A DNA stretch of 64,000 nt from Methylophilus methylotrophus DSM 46235 = ATCC 53528 (GCF_000378225.1 NZ_KB905141.1:1007326-1071325); one strand, 5' to 3'; numbered from the stretch's first letter, positions 16,729 to 25,752 are shown. Numbers and translations are program-made. The notes: a model not told the origin generated them from the sequence alone.

Positions 16729-19506
16729 TTAGCGTCTGCGTGACAATACCCCCGATTTTTGGTGCCACTCCTGATGCCAGCGGATAAAGGCGTCCGGCCG
16801 CAACGGTGGCGAGAAATAATATCCCTGGCCAAAATCACAGCCCATCTCCTGCAACAGGCTTAACTGGCGCTGGTTCTCTATCCCCTCGGCAATCACCTGC
16901 ATGCCAAGACTATGCGCCATGACAATAATGGCGCGACACAATGCCTCATCTTCACCAGAGACCCCCAGCTCGCGCACAAATGAGCGATCAATCTTGACGT
17001 AATCAATCGGGAATTTTTTGAGGTAAGACAAGGCAGAATAACCCGTGCCAAAATCGTCTAGTGCGACCTGCACCCCCGCCTGCCGATATTGGCTCAAGCG
17101 TTCACTAATTTGAGTATGTCCATCCAGCAATAAGCGCTCGGTGATTTCTACCACCACCATATTGCCTTCATAGTAGCCATTAGATACCTTGGATAACCAG
17201 TCATCCTGCTTTCTATGCTCGGGGGCAAATTGCACCGGTGATTTATTGATTGCCATCTGGAACATGGGATGCAATGACTGGCGCCACTGCCGGCATTGCT
17301 CAATGGCCGTTTGGAACACCCACTCACCAATGGGGACGATTAATAAATTATCTTCAGCAATGCTAACAAAGTCCATCGGTGGAATCAGGCCTTTGACCGG
17401 ATGCTGCCAGCGAAGCAATGCTTCTGCCTTCACCACCAGGTTAGTCTGTAAATTCACCACCGGCTGGTATTCAAGGAAAAACTCCTCGTTGCTGATGGCC
17501 TGGCGCAAATCATGCGACAGGCGCATACGCTGCTCTGCATTCTGTTGCATACGCGGGGTAAAATAGGTAAAACAATTGCCGCCTTTTTGCTTGGAAGCAT
17601 ACATGGCCTGGTCTACGCGCTTCATCAGGTCTTCCTTGTTTGCGGCATCGTCCGGGAAGATCGCAATCCCCAGGCTGGCAGAGACATAGGCATGTGTTTC
17701 ATCCAACTGGAAAGGCTGGGACAAGGCGTCAATCACCCGCTGTGCCAGTGCCTCAACATAACTCGCCGTCGCCTCACTGAGCATGAGCACAAATTCGTCA
17801 CCACCCAACCTAGCGACCAGATCCTTGTTACCCACACACCCTGCCAAGCGTTTACCGGCCTGTAATAGCAACTTGTCACCCTGGTCATGTCCTTGGGCAT
17901 CGTTGACCTCTTTAAAACGATCCAGGTCAAGAAATACAATCGCCAGTTTCTGGTTAGTCACTTTAATCGCTTGCAACGCCTGATCCAGGCGGTCAAAAAA
18001 CAGGCGTCGATTAGGCAGACCAGTCAAAGTATCCACGTTGGCATACTGCCAAACCACTTCCTCCGATTGCTTGATCTTTGAAATATCCGCCAGCGTGCCC
18101 AGGATGCGTGTTGGCTTACCGTGCTCGTCATGCATCAATACCCTGCCGCGATCAAATACCCATTTCCAGCTGCCGTCCTGGCATAGCAGCCGGTATTCCA
18201 CCGCGTATTGTTCACGCGCGCCCTCAAGCACCTGCTGTTGCAACTCGGTGACCGCGGCAGCATCATCCGCATGAATACGTTGATGCCAGGCAGCCGGTTT
18301 GTGCGCAAGCTCCTGTGACGAAAAACCGAGTAACTTTTGCCAGCGCTCTGAAAATACCACCTTGGACTCGGAGACATTCCAGTCCCACACACCATCTCCT
18401 GTACTTTCCATGGCCAGTTTCCAGCGCTGCTCACTGCTGCTAAGGGCCTGGCTATATTGTTCAAGCGTATGGCGTGTGCGATGACGCATGACAGCAAATT
18501 GAACCACTCCAGCCAGCAACAGGCTCACCACCACACCTAAAATACCCCTATCATTGGCATCCTGATAATCAGTGGCCGACTCAAATGCTGCGGTCGAACG
18601 AGCCTGCAACCGCCACACCTGGCCATTCACATTCAAGGTATATACGCTGGACCATGCCGCCGCACTGTCGTGGACATTTGCACCATCATCCCCGCCACTG
18701 TGATATAAAGGAACCTGCCCCTCTTTTTCTCCCATGTCGAATACATCAAAATGTATCAACCTTTGCTCGACGGGATGCAAAGCCTCTGCGAGCATGGTAT
18801 TCACGTCAAAACGCAAGAAGACCCAGCCATTCAGGCGGCTACGCCTATCCACCGTGTTTGCTTCAGCCTTGCCACGATACACAGGGGCATTAAAAATATA
18901 ATTCTTATAGGGTTGAATATCGCGACTATCCGCTGAATGCCGCGACATAACCAAGCGGTCGCCATCGCCTGCCTCCAGCAAATCAGCACGCAACTGCGCA
19001 TCCAGAAAAGCGTTTTTTAGCAAGACCTCGCGATTGGCATCGTTCCTAGGCTCCACATACAGCACAGGGGCGACCTCATTCTCACCTTTGACAAACTCCA
19101 GTTGCTTGAGCAATTTTTGGACGGGCACCTCCAGATCATTAAACGTTTCTGGGTGTTGCAAGTGGATATACTTGATAAAACCGAGGGCATTCAGGCTGTT
19201 GTATTCAGTACTCTGGGTAAAGTCTTCAACATACAGCCTGAACTCTTCAGCCGATACAAACTGGGAGGAAATATAGAGCTGCTCTACACCCTTGAGAATT
19301 TGCCTGTAGGCATTCAGGCGTTGCTGCACACTTTCGGAAGCAGACAATGCGTACTGCTTGAATTTAACAGCCTGTAATGCTTCAGCGTGATGGCGTTCGC
19401 TCAGCCATAGCAAAAATGAGGCTTGCAATGCGCAAAACAATATCAGCGCGGCAATCCATCGTGACGACAACAACGGTTGTAATGATGCCATATTGAAACC
19501 TAACAT
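16729..19506 (-). CDS. CHASE-PAS-GGDEF-EAL cyclic di-GMP protein
   Basis: A 925-residue membrane protein likely to hydrolyse, and perhaps also make, cyclic di-GMP. Order: a transmembrane helix (about 17-34), a periplasmic CHASE-like sensor (to about 310), a second helix, a PAS/PAC domain (about 360-475, ending GTLADISKIKQSEE), GGDEF (motif GGDEF at 568-572) and EAL (motif EAL at 695-697, with DDFGTGYS later). Both catalytic motifs are intact. The product-inhibition arginine before GGDEF is absent (GNKD instead of RxxD). AGGATGAGAA precedes the ATG. It is divergent from ychF. Confidence 0.93.
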   Translation of the reverse strand: MLGFNMASLQPLLSSRWIAALILFCALQASFLLWLSERHHAEALQAVKFKQYALSASESVQQRLNAYRQILKGVEQLYISSQFVSAEEFRLYVEDFTQSTEYNSLNALGFIKYIHLQHPETFNDLEVPVQKLLKQLEFVKGENEVAPVLYVEPRNDANREVLLKNAFLDAQLRADLLEAGDGDRLVMSRHSADSRDIQPYKNYIFNAPVYRGKAEANTVDRRSRLNGWVFLRFDVNTMLAEALHPVEQRLIHFDVFDMGEKEGQVPLYHSGGDDGANVHDSAAAWSSVYTLNVNGQVWRLQARSTAAFESATDYQDANDRGILGVVVSLLLAGVVQFAVMRHRTRHTLEQYSQALSSSEQRWKLAMESTGDGVWDWNVSESKVVFSERWQKLLGFSSQELAHKPAAWHQRIHADDAAAVTELQQQVLEGAREQYAVEYRLLCQDGSWKWVFDRGRVLMHDEHGKPTRILGTLADISKIKQSEEVVWQYANVDTLTGLPNRRLFFDRLDQALQAIKVTNQKLAIVFLDLDRFKEVNDAQGHDQGDKLLLQAGKRLAGCVGNKDLVARLGGDEFVLMLSEATASYVEALAQRVIDALSQPFQLDETHAYVSASLGIAIFPDDAANKEDLMKRVDQAMYASKQKGGNCFTYFTPRMQQNAEQRMRLSHDLRQAISNEEFFLEYQPVVNLQTNLVVKAEALLRWQHPVKGLIPPMDFVSIAEDNLLIVPIGEWVFQTAIEQCRQWRQSLHPMFQMAINKSPVQFAPEHRKQDDWLSKVSNGYYEGNMVVVEITERLLLDGHTQISERLSQYRQAGVQVALDDFGTGYSALSYLKKFPIDYVKIDRSFVRELGVSGEDEALCRAIIVMAHSLGMQVIAEGIENQRQLSLLQEMGCDFGQGYYFSPPLRPDAFIRWHQEWHQKSGVLSRRR

Positions 19507-19721
19507 TTCTCATCCTTTGCAGGAAGGCGCATGACGACAACAATTATGCCCCCGCTATCATGCGTTTTCTAATTTATAATAAAACTTAAATCTTTCATAC
19601 AATTTAATACAGATCAACATTCATTCTGGCTCTATCTCCTTACTAACGGTAAAATATTGGTTTTATTCAATCTTTGCCGCAAATTACACTGCGGCAACAC
19701 TCACGCTAGGGTTCATCCACT

Positions 19722-20807
19722 ATGAAATGCGGTATCGTCGGCCTGCCCAATGTAGGCAAATCCACCCTGTTTAACGCCATCACCAAAGCCGGCATTGCGG
19801 CAGAAAACTATCCTTTCTGCACCATCGAGCCTAACGTCGGCATTGTTGAAGTGCCCGACCAGCGTATGCAACCGCTGATCGATATTGTCAAACCGCAAAA
19901 AACCCAGCCGGCGATTGTTGAGTTTGTAGACATTGCCGGGCTGGTGGCTGGCGCTTCCAAAGGTGAAGGCCTGGGAAACAAGTTCCTCGCCAATATCCGC
20001 GAGACGGATGCCATTGCACACGTGGTGCGCTGTTTTGAAGACGGCAATGTGATTCACGTCGCTGGCAAGGTAGATCCCCTGGCCGACATTGAAGTCATCA
20101 ACACCGAGCTGGCGCTGGCCGACATGGAAACCGTTGAAAAAACCATGCAGCGCGAAGGCAAAAAAGCCAAAAGCGGCGACAAGGAAGCCATTGCCCTGAT
20201 CAAAGTGCTGGATAAAGTGCTGCCCTGCCTCAACGAAGCCAAAGCCGTGCGCACTCTCAATTTGGATGTCGAAGAACTCAATTTGCTCAAACCGCTATGT
20301 CTGATTACCGTCAAACCCGTGATGTATATCACCAACGTGACCGAAGACGGCTTCGAAAACAACCCACATTTAGACAAAGTGCTTGCCTTAGCCAAAACCG
20401 AAAAAGCGCCTGTCGTCACTATCTGCGCAAAAATTGAAGGGGAAATTGCTGAGCTGGACGACGCCGATAAACTCGAATTCTTACGAGAACTTGGACAAGA
20501 GGAACCCGGCCTCAACCGCGTGATCCGTGCTGCATATGATTTGCTGGGCCTGCAAACCTATTTCACTGCAGGTGTGCAGGAAGTCCGTGCCTGGACCGTA
20601 AAAAAAGGCGCCACTGCACCCCAGGCCGCAGGCGTCATTCATACTGACTTTGAACGCGGTTTTATCCGTGCCGAAGTCATCGCCTACAACGACTACATAC
20701 AATACAAAGGTGAAAAAGGCGCGCAGGAAGCCGGCAAAATGCGCCTGGAAGGCAAAGAGTATATTGTGCAGGATGGCGACGTCATGCACTTCCGGTTTAA
20801 CGTCTAA
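19722..20807 (+). CDS. ychF: Redox-regulated GTPase/ATPase YchF (OLA1 family)
   Basis: A universally conserved Obg-family P-loop protein that prefers ATP and associates with ribosomes, linked to translation and oxidative stress responses. The 361-residue protein has the G1 loop GLPNVGKST (7-15), the [10 protein letters not shown] switch region, [17 protein letters not shown], and a C-terminal TGS domain ending [16 protein letters not shown]. It closes the housekeeping block and has its own terminator. Confidence 0.97.
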   Translation: MKCGIVGLPNVGKSTLFNAITKAGIAAENYPFCTIEPNVGIVEVPDQRMQPLIDIVKPQKTQPAIVEFVDIAGLVAGASKGEGLGNKFLANIRETDAIAHVVRCFEDGNVIHVAGKVDPLADIEVINTELALADMETVEKTMQREGKKAKSGDKEAIALIKVLDKVLPCLNEAKAVRTLNLDVEELNLLKPLCLITVKPVMYITNVTEDGFENNPHLDKVLALAKTEKAPVVTICAKIEGEIAELDDADKLEFLRELGQEEPGLNRVIRAAYDLLGLQTYFTAGVQEVRAWTVKKGATAPQAAGVIHTDFERGFIRAEVIAYNDYIQYKGEKGAQEAGKMRLEGKEYIVQDGDVMHFRFNV

Positions 20808-20825
20808 GCCTGAATATACACGTGC

Positions 20826-20853
20826 AAAAGGCTGGGTCTCCCAGCCTTTTTCT
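20826..20853. terminator. Bidirectional terminator, ychF / HD-GYP gene
   Basis: Perfect 11-bp stem AAAAGGCTGGG / CCCAGCCTTTT with loop TCT, between convergent genes. Confidence 0.92.
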
Positions 20854-20860
20854 TTACAAA

Positions 20861-21478
20861 CTACTCACCAGTGGCGATAAACGACTGGTACTCGGGTTTC
20901 TCAATCACCCGCTTGAAGTGGCCAAAAATTTCAGGATCCAGCTTGGTTCCTGATTCGGAATCCATAATCTGCATGATCTCGGCATGTGGACGGGCGCCTT
21001 GATATACCCGCCGCACCGCCATCGCATCATAGTTATCCACCACCGTCACAATGCGTGACAACAACGGAATCGCTTCACCGACCAGGTGACCCGGATAGCC
21101 ACTGCCATCAAACCACTCATGATGATAGCGCACGATGCCTGCAATCCGCTTAGCATCCTCATGCTCATAAACCTCAATCAAATTTGCCCCCACTGCCGGG
21201 TGCGTCTGCATGACGGCAAACTCTGCCTCAGTCAGCTTGCTCGGCTTCATTAACACGGCATCCGGCACCACAATCTTGCCAATGTCATGCAAACAAGCCC
21301 CCAACTCCAAGGCATCCAGCTCCTGACGGGTTAAACCAATCTCCAGCCCAACCCCGTTAGAAAGCGCCATCACACGATCACTATGCAAACGAGTGTACGC
21401 ATCGCGCATCCGCAATGCATCGGCAAATACCTTACCCAAATGCAAAACCCCACCGTGATTACTGACAGCCTCGTTCAT
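20861..21478 (-). CDS. Stand-alone HD-GYP phosphodiesterase
   Basis: A compact 205-residue HD-GYP domain without any attached receiver or sensor domain. Metal and catalytic motifs are present: HDIGK, the downstream H (MQTHPAVGA), HHEWFDGSGYPGH (HHE plus GxGYP) and DNYDAM. It is predicted to cleave cyclic di-GMP to pGpG or GMP in the cytoplasm. With the Cache-GGDEF and CHASE-PAS-GGDEF-EAL proteins it is the third c-di-GMP gene within 21 kb. The ATG at 21478 has only a weak ribosome site; no better start is visible. Confidence 0.85.
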   Translation of the reverse strand: MNEAVSNHGGVLHLGKVFADALRMRDAYTRLHSDRVMALSNGVGLEIGLTRQELDALELGACLHDIGKIVVPDAVLMKPSKLTEAEFAVMQTHPAVGANLIEVYEHEDAKRIAGIVRYHHEWFDGSGYPGHLVGEAIPLLSRIVTVVDNYDAMAVRRVYQGARPHAEIMQIMDSESGTKLDPEIFGHFKRVIEKPEYQSFIATGE

Positions 21479-21595
21479 CGCATCCCCGAGTTTTAATTGA
21501 TTACCCAGCCTAGCATACTCCCAAAATCAAACCCGTGAAAACCCAGGCACCCACGATTCAAGAAAATGCTTAGTAAAAAAGGGCTCAAAGGAATG

Positions 21596-21624
21596 TTGTC
21601 GTGCCCTGATACAACTGCTATAAT
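21596..21624 (+). promoter_or_regulatory. Sigma-70 type promoter of tRNA-Met
   Basis: TTGTCG (-35) and TATAAT (-10, 21619-21624) with a 17-base spacer, ending 17 bases before the tRNA. Confidence 0.8.
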
Positions 21625-21641
21625 CGCGGTCTTTCAAATCT

Positions 21642-21718
21642 GGTGATGTAGCTCAGCTGGTTAGAGCACAGGATTCATAATCCTGGGGTCGAGGGTTCAA
21701 GTCCCTCTTTCACCACCA
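21642..21718 (+). tRNA. tRNA-Met (anticodon CAT), island attachment site
   Basis: A 77-base tRNA with encoded CCA. The anticodon loop is TTCATAA with CAT, the T-arm is GAGGG-TTCAAGT-CCCTC, and the D-arm is GCTC-AGCTGGTTA-GAGC. The acceptor GGTGATG pairs with TTTCACC with a T-T mismatch at the sixth pair and a G-T at the seventh. Its 3' 45 bases plus one A are duplicated at the far end of the island. Confidence 0.95.
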
Positions 21719-21719
21719 A
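21674..21719 (+). repeat. Left attachment repeat (inside tRNA-Met)
   Basis: 46 bases from the anticodon loop to the base after CCA, identical to 28282-28327. Confidence 0.95.
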
Positions 21720-21727
21720 TACCTAAG

Positions 21728-21758
21728 CGGCTTCCAGAGATGGAAGCCGTTTTCTTTT
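21728..21758 (+). terminator. Terminator after tRNA-Met, left end of island
   Basis: Stem CGGCTTCCA / TGGAAGCCG, loop GAGA, followed by TTTTCTTTT. A very similar hairpin follows the right repeat. Confidence 0.88.
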
Positions 21759-21773
21759 ATACACTTCTTTACA

Positions 21774-21792
21774 TTAGTAGCCACGTAGTAGC
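21774..21792 (+). promoter_or_regulatory. Left integrase arm-site candidate
   Basis: TTAGTAGCCACGTAGTAGC, identical and in the same orientation as 28130-28148. It contains TAGTAGC twice at an 11-base step, about one helical turn, as expected for binding by the integrase N-terminal domain. Confidence 0.7.
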
Positions 21793-21863
21793 TTTTTTAT
21801 TGATATAAGCCCTCTCATTCTATAGACTTTTTAGCGGGTTCAATATCAACAAAAGAGAAAATC

Positions 21864-23534
21864 ATGTCTCAAATTCAGGATATTCAGATTGTTCTTGATG
21901 GAATAAGTAACATTCTAAAAACTAAAAGATTCAAAGTACCAGCTTATCAAAGATCATATGCTTGGGAGATTGAACATGTAGAAGCATTGCTGAACGATGT
22001 GCATGAGTCTATTAAAAGTAAAGAACATGAATATTTCCTGGGCTCACTAGTTGTTACTGGACAATCAGAAAAAAGATATGAAGTTGTTGATGGTCAACAA
22101 AGGCTGACGACAGTCAGCCTATTAATTGCTGCAATTAAAGATATATTTAAACGCGAAGGTGACGAGGATGTAGTAACAAGTGTAAAAACTGAATTTTTAG
22201 CAAGCACTGACAGAAAGTCTAGGGAGAAAGAGCCTAAGCTAGTTCTGAATGAAATTGATAATGAACTTTACCAAGATCTAATTGAAAGCATTCCAAACAT
22301 TCAGAAAGAAAAATATACAAGACAATCTCATAAAAGGCTTATTGATGCTGCTGAAACAATCTACAAGTACCTTGAGGACTTATGTACAAAATCCAAAGAT
22401 TCTGAGGAGGAATTGCACAGTTGGCTAGACTATCTAGAAAGTAACTTAAAAGTAATTTTAGTTACGGCTCCTGATGATAGTAATGCATTCGTCATTTTCG
22501 AAACACTCAACGATAGAGGACTTGAACTCGCAATATCAGATTTACTTAAAAACTATCTATTCCTAAAATCAGGCGAAAAAATTGAGGAAACAAAAAACAG
22601 ATGGCTTAGTATGGTTGCTATATTGGAGAGTGCATCTGACGACCCCCTTATTGTTCAGTACCTCAGACATTTTGCAATGTCTAAATATGGACTAATTCGA
22701 GAAAAAGACCTCTACGGAGTAATTAAAAAGAAAATTACCAGCAAAAAATCAGCGTTATCCTTCTCGACTGAACTTGCAGAACGAGCAAAAACTTACTCGG
22801 CTTTACTTAACACAGACCATGAATTGTGGAGCAAATACGAGCCCTCAGTCAAAGAGTCAATAGCATCGCTAAATACATTGGGTATGATTCAGATTAGGCC
22901 CTTAATTCTTGCAATTATTGATAAATTTGATAACAAGAATATTTCTGGTGCACTACAAAAATTAGTTTCGGTTGCCGTCCGATTTCAGGTTGTAGGTGGT
23001 GTAGGAGGTGGTCTTTTAGAAAGATATTATGCAGACACAGCAAAGGCTGTCTCAGATGGAAATCTTTCAACAATTAAGGACTTAGTTGCCACGTTCACAT
23101 CTGTTCCAACGGACTCTGCCTTCAAGGATGCATTCAGCATTGCCTCATTTTCAAAACAAAAGCTGGCTAGATTCTATTTACGTTGCATCGAAACACATCT
23201 AAGTAACGGTCAATTACAATCATCTCTAGATACAGGCAAGGTTAACCTTGAACACATTTTACCTCAAACACTAAATGAATATTGGAGCAACAAATTCACA
23301 ACTGAAGAACACAAAGCAGCTTTTAATAGGCTCGGAAACTTAACATTAATGTCCTCAAAAACAAACAGTTCATTTGAAAACGAATCATTCGAGGAAAAGT
23401 CTAGTGAGTATAAAAAATCAGAATTTAAACTTACCAAATCCATATCAGAGAACATCCAATGGACAAAAAAAGAAATTGAATTAAGGCAAAGTGCAATGGC
23501 TGATATTGCGGTTCAAGTTTGGACTCTTAAGTAA
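21864..23534 (+). CDS. DUF262-DUF1524 nuclease (GmrSD/BrxU-like), likely phage defence
   Basis: A 556-residue protein fusing DUF262 (ParB-like NTPase fold; motif DGQQRLTT at 76-83, with FKVPAYQRSYAW just before) to DUF1524, an HNH-type nuclease (H464 in LEHILPQ, then FNRLGNLTLMSSKTN and the late basic stretch). This architecture is known from GmrSD type IV restriction enzymes and BREX-associated BrxU, which cut modified phage DNA. The gene is far more AT-rich than its surroundings and runs opposite to the rest of the island, so it is probably acquired cargo. Substrate is unknown. AAAAGAGAAAATC precedes the ATG. Confidence 0.87.
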   Translation: MSQIQDIQIVLDGISNILKTKRFKVPAYQRSYAWEIEHVEALLNDVHESIKSKEHEYFLGSLVVTGQSEKRYEVVDGQQRLTTVSLLIAAIKDIFKREGDEDVVTSVKTEFLASTDRKSREKEPKLVLNEIDNELYQDLIESIPNIQKEKYTRQSHKRLIDAAETIYKYLEDLCTKSKDSEEELHSWLDYLESNLKVILVTAPDDSNAFVIFETLNDRGLELAISDLLKNYLFLKSGEKIEETKNRWLSMVAILESASDDPLIVQYLRHFAMSKYGLIREKDLYGVIKKKITSKKSALSFSTELAERAKTYSALLNTDHELWSKYEPSVKESIASLNTLGMIQIRPLILAIIDKFDNKNISGALQKLVSVAVRFQVVGGVGGGLLERYYADTAKAVSDGNLSTIKDLVATFTSVPTDSAFKDAFSIASFSKQKLARFYLRCIETHLSNGQLQSSLDTGKVNLEHILPQTLNEYWSNKFTTEEHKAAFNRLGNLTLMSSKTNSSFENESFEEKSSEYKKSEFKLTKSISENIQWTKKEIELRQSAMADIAVQVWTLK

Positions 23535-23550
23535 TTAAGTGTCCTTTATA

Positions 23551-23624
23551 TCTAGTCTAGGGCATCGCCCAATCCGCGCTGTGCGACGCGCTTGCGCGCG
23601 GCGCGCAGTGCGTTTGTGCGAAGC
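23551..23624. repeat. GC-rich hairpin region beside rep gene, origin candidate
   Basis: A sharply GC-rich patch in an AT-rich setting, between two gene 3' ends. It holds a small GGGC-ATC-GCCC hairpin and a larger imperfect stem (about 23576-23612) rich in GCGC. Such hairpins are typical of rolling-circle origins or strong terminators; no nick consensus could be assigned. Confidence 0.45.
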
Positions 23625-24575
23625 CTAGAACGGTGCTTGTAATGGCGTTTGATCGCTAGGCAAGTATCTAAAAAATATCATTGGCGCATTAGCCTCAGTG
23701 ATATACAAACTGCGGTCTCTGACAGCTTCCACCATAATGGCGGTATCAAATCGGGTGTGCAGCTCTTGCACAGCGTCAGCCACTTTTTCAGCTTGCATCC
23801 ATTCAGCCATTGTTTCGGGCAATTTGATTGAGCGTGGCGCCCAATAGCGTTTGCGGTTGAATTGGTGGTGCTCCAAGTAGCTTTTGGTAATGTATTTAGA
23901 AATGTATTTGGCAATACCTAAAGCGTGTTTGGCGCTGTCGTAATGGTTACGCTTGCTACGTTTAATATCAACGTTGCCAAGGGCATTTTCGCCTCGCTCA
24001 TCGCCTTTTCCACCAAGGGCAATCTGCCAGCATCGCCGCAACATATCAGCCCGCACAAAGCCGTTGATTGCTGCATGGACATGGTAATGCTCGCCACTTT
24101 TGTGCAGCTCTGGCACGGCAACATATTCAAACTTTTGACCTGCGTTTTCAAGTATCCGCATAAAGCGTTTCCATGTGGTAATCACTTGATCGTATTCAGT
24201 GAGCAGGCTGCGCGTGGTGAGTGTTAGTAATCTGTCAGCGCGAATTTCAAGGCAAAGATGGCGAACACGTCTTGCCGCTCGGTAGGCGCATTTTTCCAGA
24301 TCACGTTTGGCGTCTGCCTCATCTTTTTCTTTTGGCTTTGCACGTCTCCCCCGCTCACGGTTGGCATTAATCAAACGGTTGAGATGATTGCGATTGACCA
24401 GCACCGCCTTCGCTTCAAACCCACCCTGGGAAAATGGTTGAATCTTTAAACGCCATTGATAATCCTGCTCATAGACTGGCGTGTTAATTGGCTGCCCCCA
24501 CATAAGCGGATGATCAGGCGGTAACACTGCATGCTGTACACCATCGATCTGCAAAAACTTATCCAGATTAATCAT
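23625..24575 (-). CDS. HUH rolling-circle replication initiator (two-tyrosine type)
   Basis: About 316 residues resembling replication-associated proteins of filamentous phages and small plasmids. The HUH metal motif is HYHVH at 163-167 (within ELHKSGEHYHVHAAING) and the catalytic motif is YISKY, two tyrosines (224 and 228) three residues apart, as in superfamily I Reps such as phiX174 A and IS91-type enzymes. It should nick one strand at an origin and start rolling-circle replication. I chose the ATG at 24575 (GAGGTG upstream), overlapping the stop of the AlpA-like gene (ATGA), so the two are translationally coupled. Confidence 0.82.
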   Translation of the reverse strand: MINLDKFLQIDGVQHAVLPPDHPLMWGQPINTPVYEQDYQWRLKIQPFSQGGFEAKAVLVNRNHLNRLINANRERGRRAKPKEKDEADAKRDLEKCAYRAARRVRHLCLEIRADRLLTLTTRSLLTEYDQVITTWKRFMRILENAGQKFEYVAVPELHKSGEHYHVHAAINGFVRADMLRRCWQIALGGKGDERGENALGNVDIKRSKRNHYDSAKHALGIAKYISKYITKSYLEHHQFNRKRYWAPRSIKLPETMAEWMQAEKVADAVQELHTRFDTAIMVEAVRDRSLYITEANAPMIFFRYLPSDQTPLQAPF

Positions 24576-24774
24576 GGCGCACCTCACTACCTGATTGCAC
24601 GTGCTGATCAATATAGTTTTGCAGGTCTTGCAGCCGATAACGCACCGCACGCGAACCGACTTTTACAAAGGGGATTTTTGCGCCTGCCCAGCGATCACGT
24701 TCTAAAAACGCGATACTGACATTGAGAAACTTAGCCGCCTGTGGGGTGCTAAGGAGTTGAGATTGAAACTGCAT
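24568..24774 (-). CDS. AlpA/excisionase-like helix-turn-helix protein
   Basis: A 68-residue MerR-type winged HTH protein of the AlpA/Xis group (TPQAAKFLNVSIAFLERDR, then VRYRLQDLQNYIDQH). Such proteins bend DNA for excision or activate the integrase gene. A 10-bp inverted repeat containing its ribosome-binding GGAG lies right before the start codon, suggesting operator or translational control. The stop overlaps the rep start by four bases. Confidence 0.82.
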   Translation of the reverse strand: MQFQSQLLSTPQAAKFLNVSIAFLERDRWAGAKIPFVKVGSRAVRYRLQDLQNYIDQHVQSGSEVRHD

Positions 24775-24777
24775 TTT

Positions 24778-24807
24778 TTTTGTCTCCAGTAATTGGTGGA
24801 GACAAAA
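24778..24807 (-). promoter_or_regulatory. Inverted repeat covering the alpA-like ribosome-binding site
   Basis: TTTTGTCTCC / GGAGACAAAA, perfect 10-bp arms with a 10-base spacer. On the coding strand the GGAG in the 3' arm is spaced 8 bases from the ATG, so a folded RNA would hide it. The site could equally be a DNA operator. Confidence 0.65.
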
Positions 24808-24939
24808 TAATGAAACAAGAAAAAACTGATTAAAAAAGGTTCAGGTCAACTAAAAAATTAAAAACTACTCCTTAGATCTGAAAGTATGTTTTAACCCAAT
24901 GATGGCCTAACATAAATCTTAATTTAACTTTTTAGCTGG

Positions 24940-25629
24940 CTACTCGTTTTGAATGATTTTAGGAGACAGAACACCATTTTCTAGGTCAATTAAGTAATCT
25001 ACGTCTTTAGGCCGTCCAGCTTTTCTTTGACCTTTTAAGGGGTCTACTTCAGTAATCCAATTTTTTATCGTACTTTCATCTTTGTAATGTTTTCCATTGG
25101 CATATAAATTGATAGCTCTTGATTTAGCCATATGCGCAGGATGAATTTTAGGGTCTATATCCCAATAGGTTTTTGCAATTGCCTGACAAACTAAACGATC
25201 ATGAACTTCGTTTTGAGGTCTATGTGTTGAGTTTGCCTTAACCTCCTGATCAGACTGTGACTTGGGACGCTTCCAAAAATCAGGAGGGTCAAGGTCTTCA
25301 CTTTCACACATTCTAAAAAGCTCTGAACGGTTAATATAGTAATTATTTAACTTTGACTTATCGTAAACGTTATCAAAAAAGCACTTTTCAAGATGTTTTT
25401 GCCAGATGTTTAAATTGAAAAAAAACAGAGGCGCACTTTCTCTGGGTATTCTCCCTCCATTGGAACGACGAACCCTAAGGGTAGAGTTCCAATATCCTTC
25501 AACAATTTTCTGAATATAGTATTGAACCTCCTCGGGTAAACTATTCTCGCTCGTAGAGTCTGGGGCTACACCTGCCCAGCGATGAGCAACTTCCCAAATA
25601 CTAAGATAATCTTTTCCCTTTAGAAACAA
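24940..25629 (-). CDS. Unrecognised island protein, possible DNA-binding
   Basis: 229 residues with no family I can name. The N-terminus YLSIWEVAHRWAGV looks like a short helical module. The middle is rich in charged and aromatic residues, and the C-terminal half (NLYANGKHYKDESTIKNWI, then GQRKAGRPKD) resembles a helix-turn-helix with an AT-hook-like GRP. It runs in the same direction as the rep module, 165 bases upstream of the AlpA-like gene, and has the AT-rich composition of the island. A regulatory or replication-control role would fit but is a guess. Confidence 0.6.
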   Translation of the reverse strand: MFLKGKDYLSIWEVAHRWAGVAPDSTSENSLPEEVQYYIQKIVEGYWNSTLRVRRSNGGRIPRESAPLFFFNLNIWQKHLEKCFFDNVYDKSKLNNYYINRSELFRMCESEDLDPPDFWKRPKSQSDQEVKANSTHRPQNEVHDRLVCQAIAKTYWDIDPKIHPAHMAKSRAINLYANGKHYKDESTIKNWITEVDPLKGQRKAGRPKDVDYLIDLENGVLSPKIIQNE

Positions 25630-25682
25630 TTTACCCTCCCTTAATCTGATGCTACTTACTTTTCATGCAAATACTCTGGCAA

Positions 25683-25726
25683 AGAATCGGACGTGTAATC
25701 AGCACCATCCCGACCTGTCCGATTCT
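25683..25726. repeat. 10-bp inverted repeat in island intergenic region
   Basis: AGAATCGGAC (25683-25692) and GTCCGATTCT (25717-25726), perfect arms 24 bases apart between two unknown island genes. It could be an operator or part of a replication origin. Confidence 0.6.
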
Positions 25727-25752
25727 GACCGAGTTTCGAAATACATTTTTCC

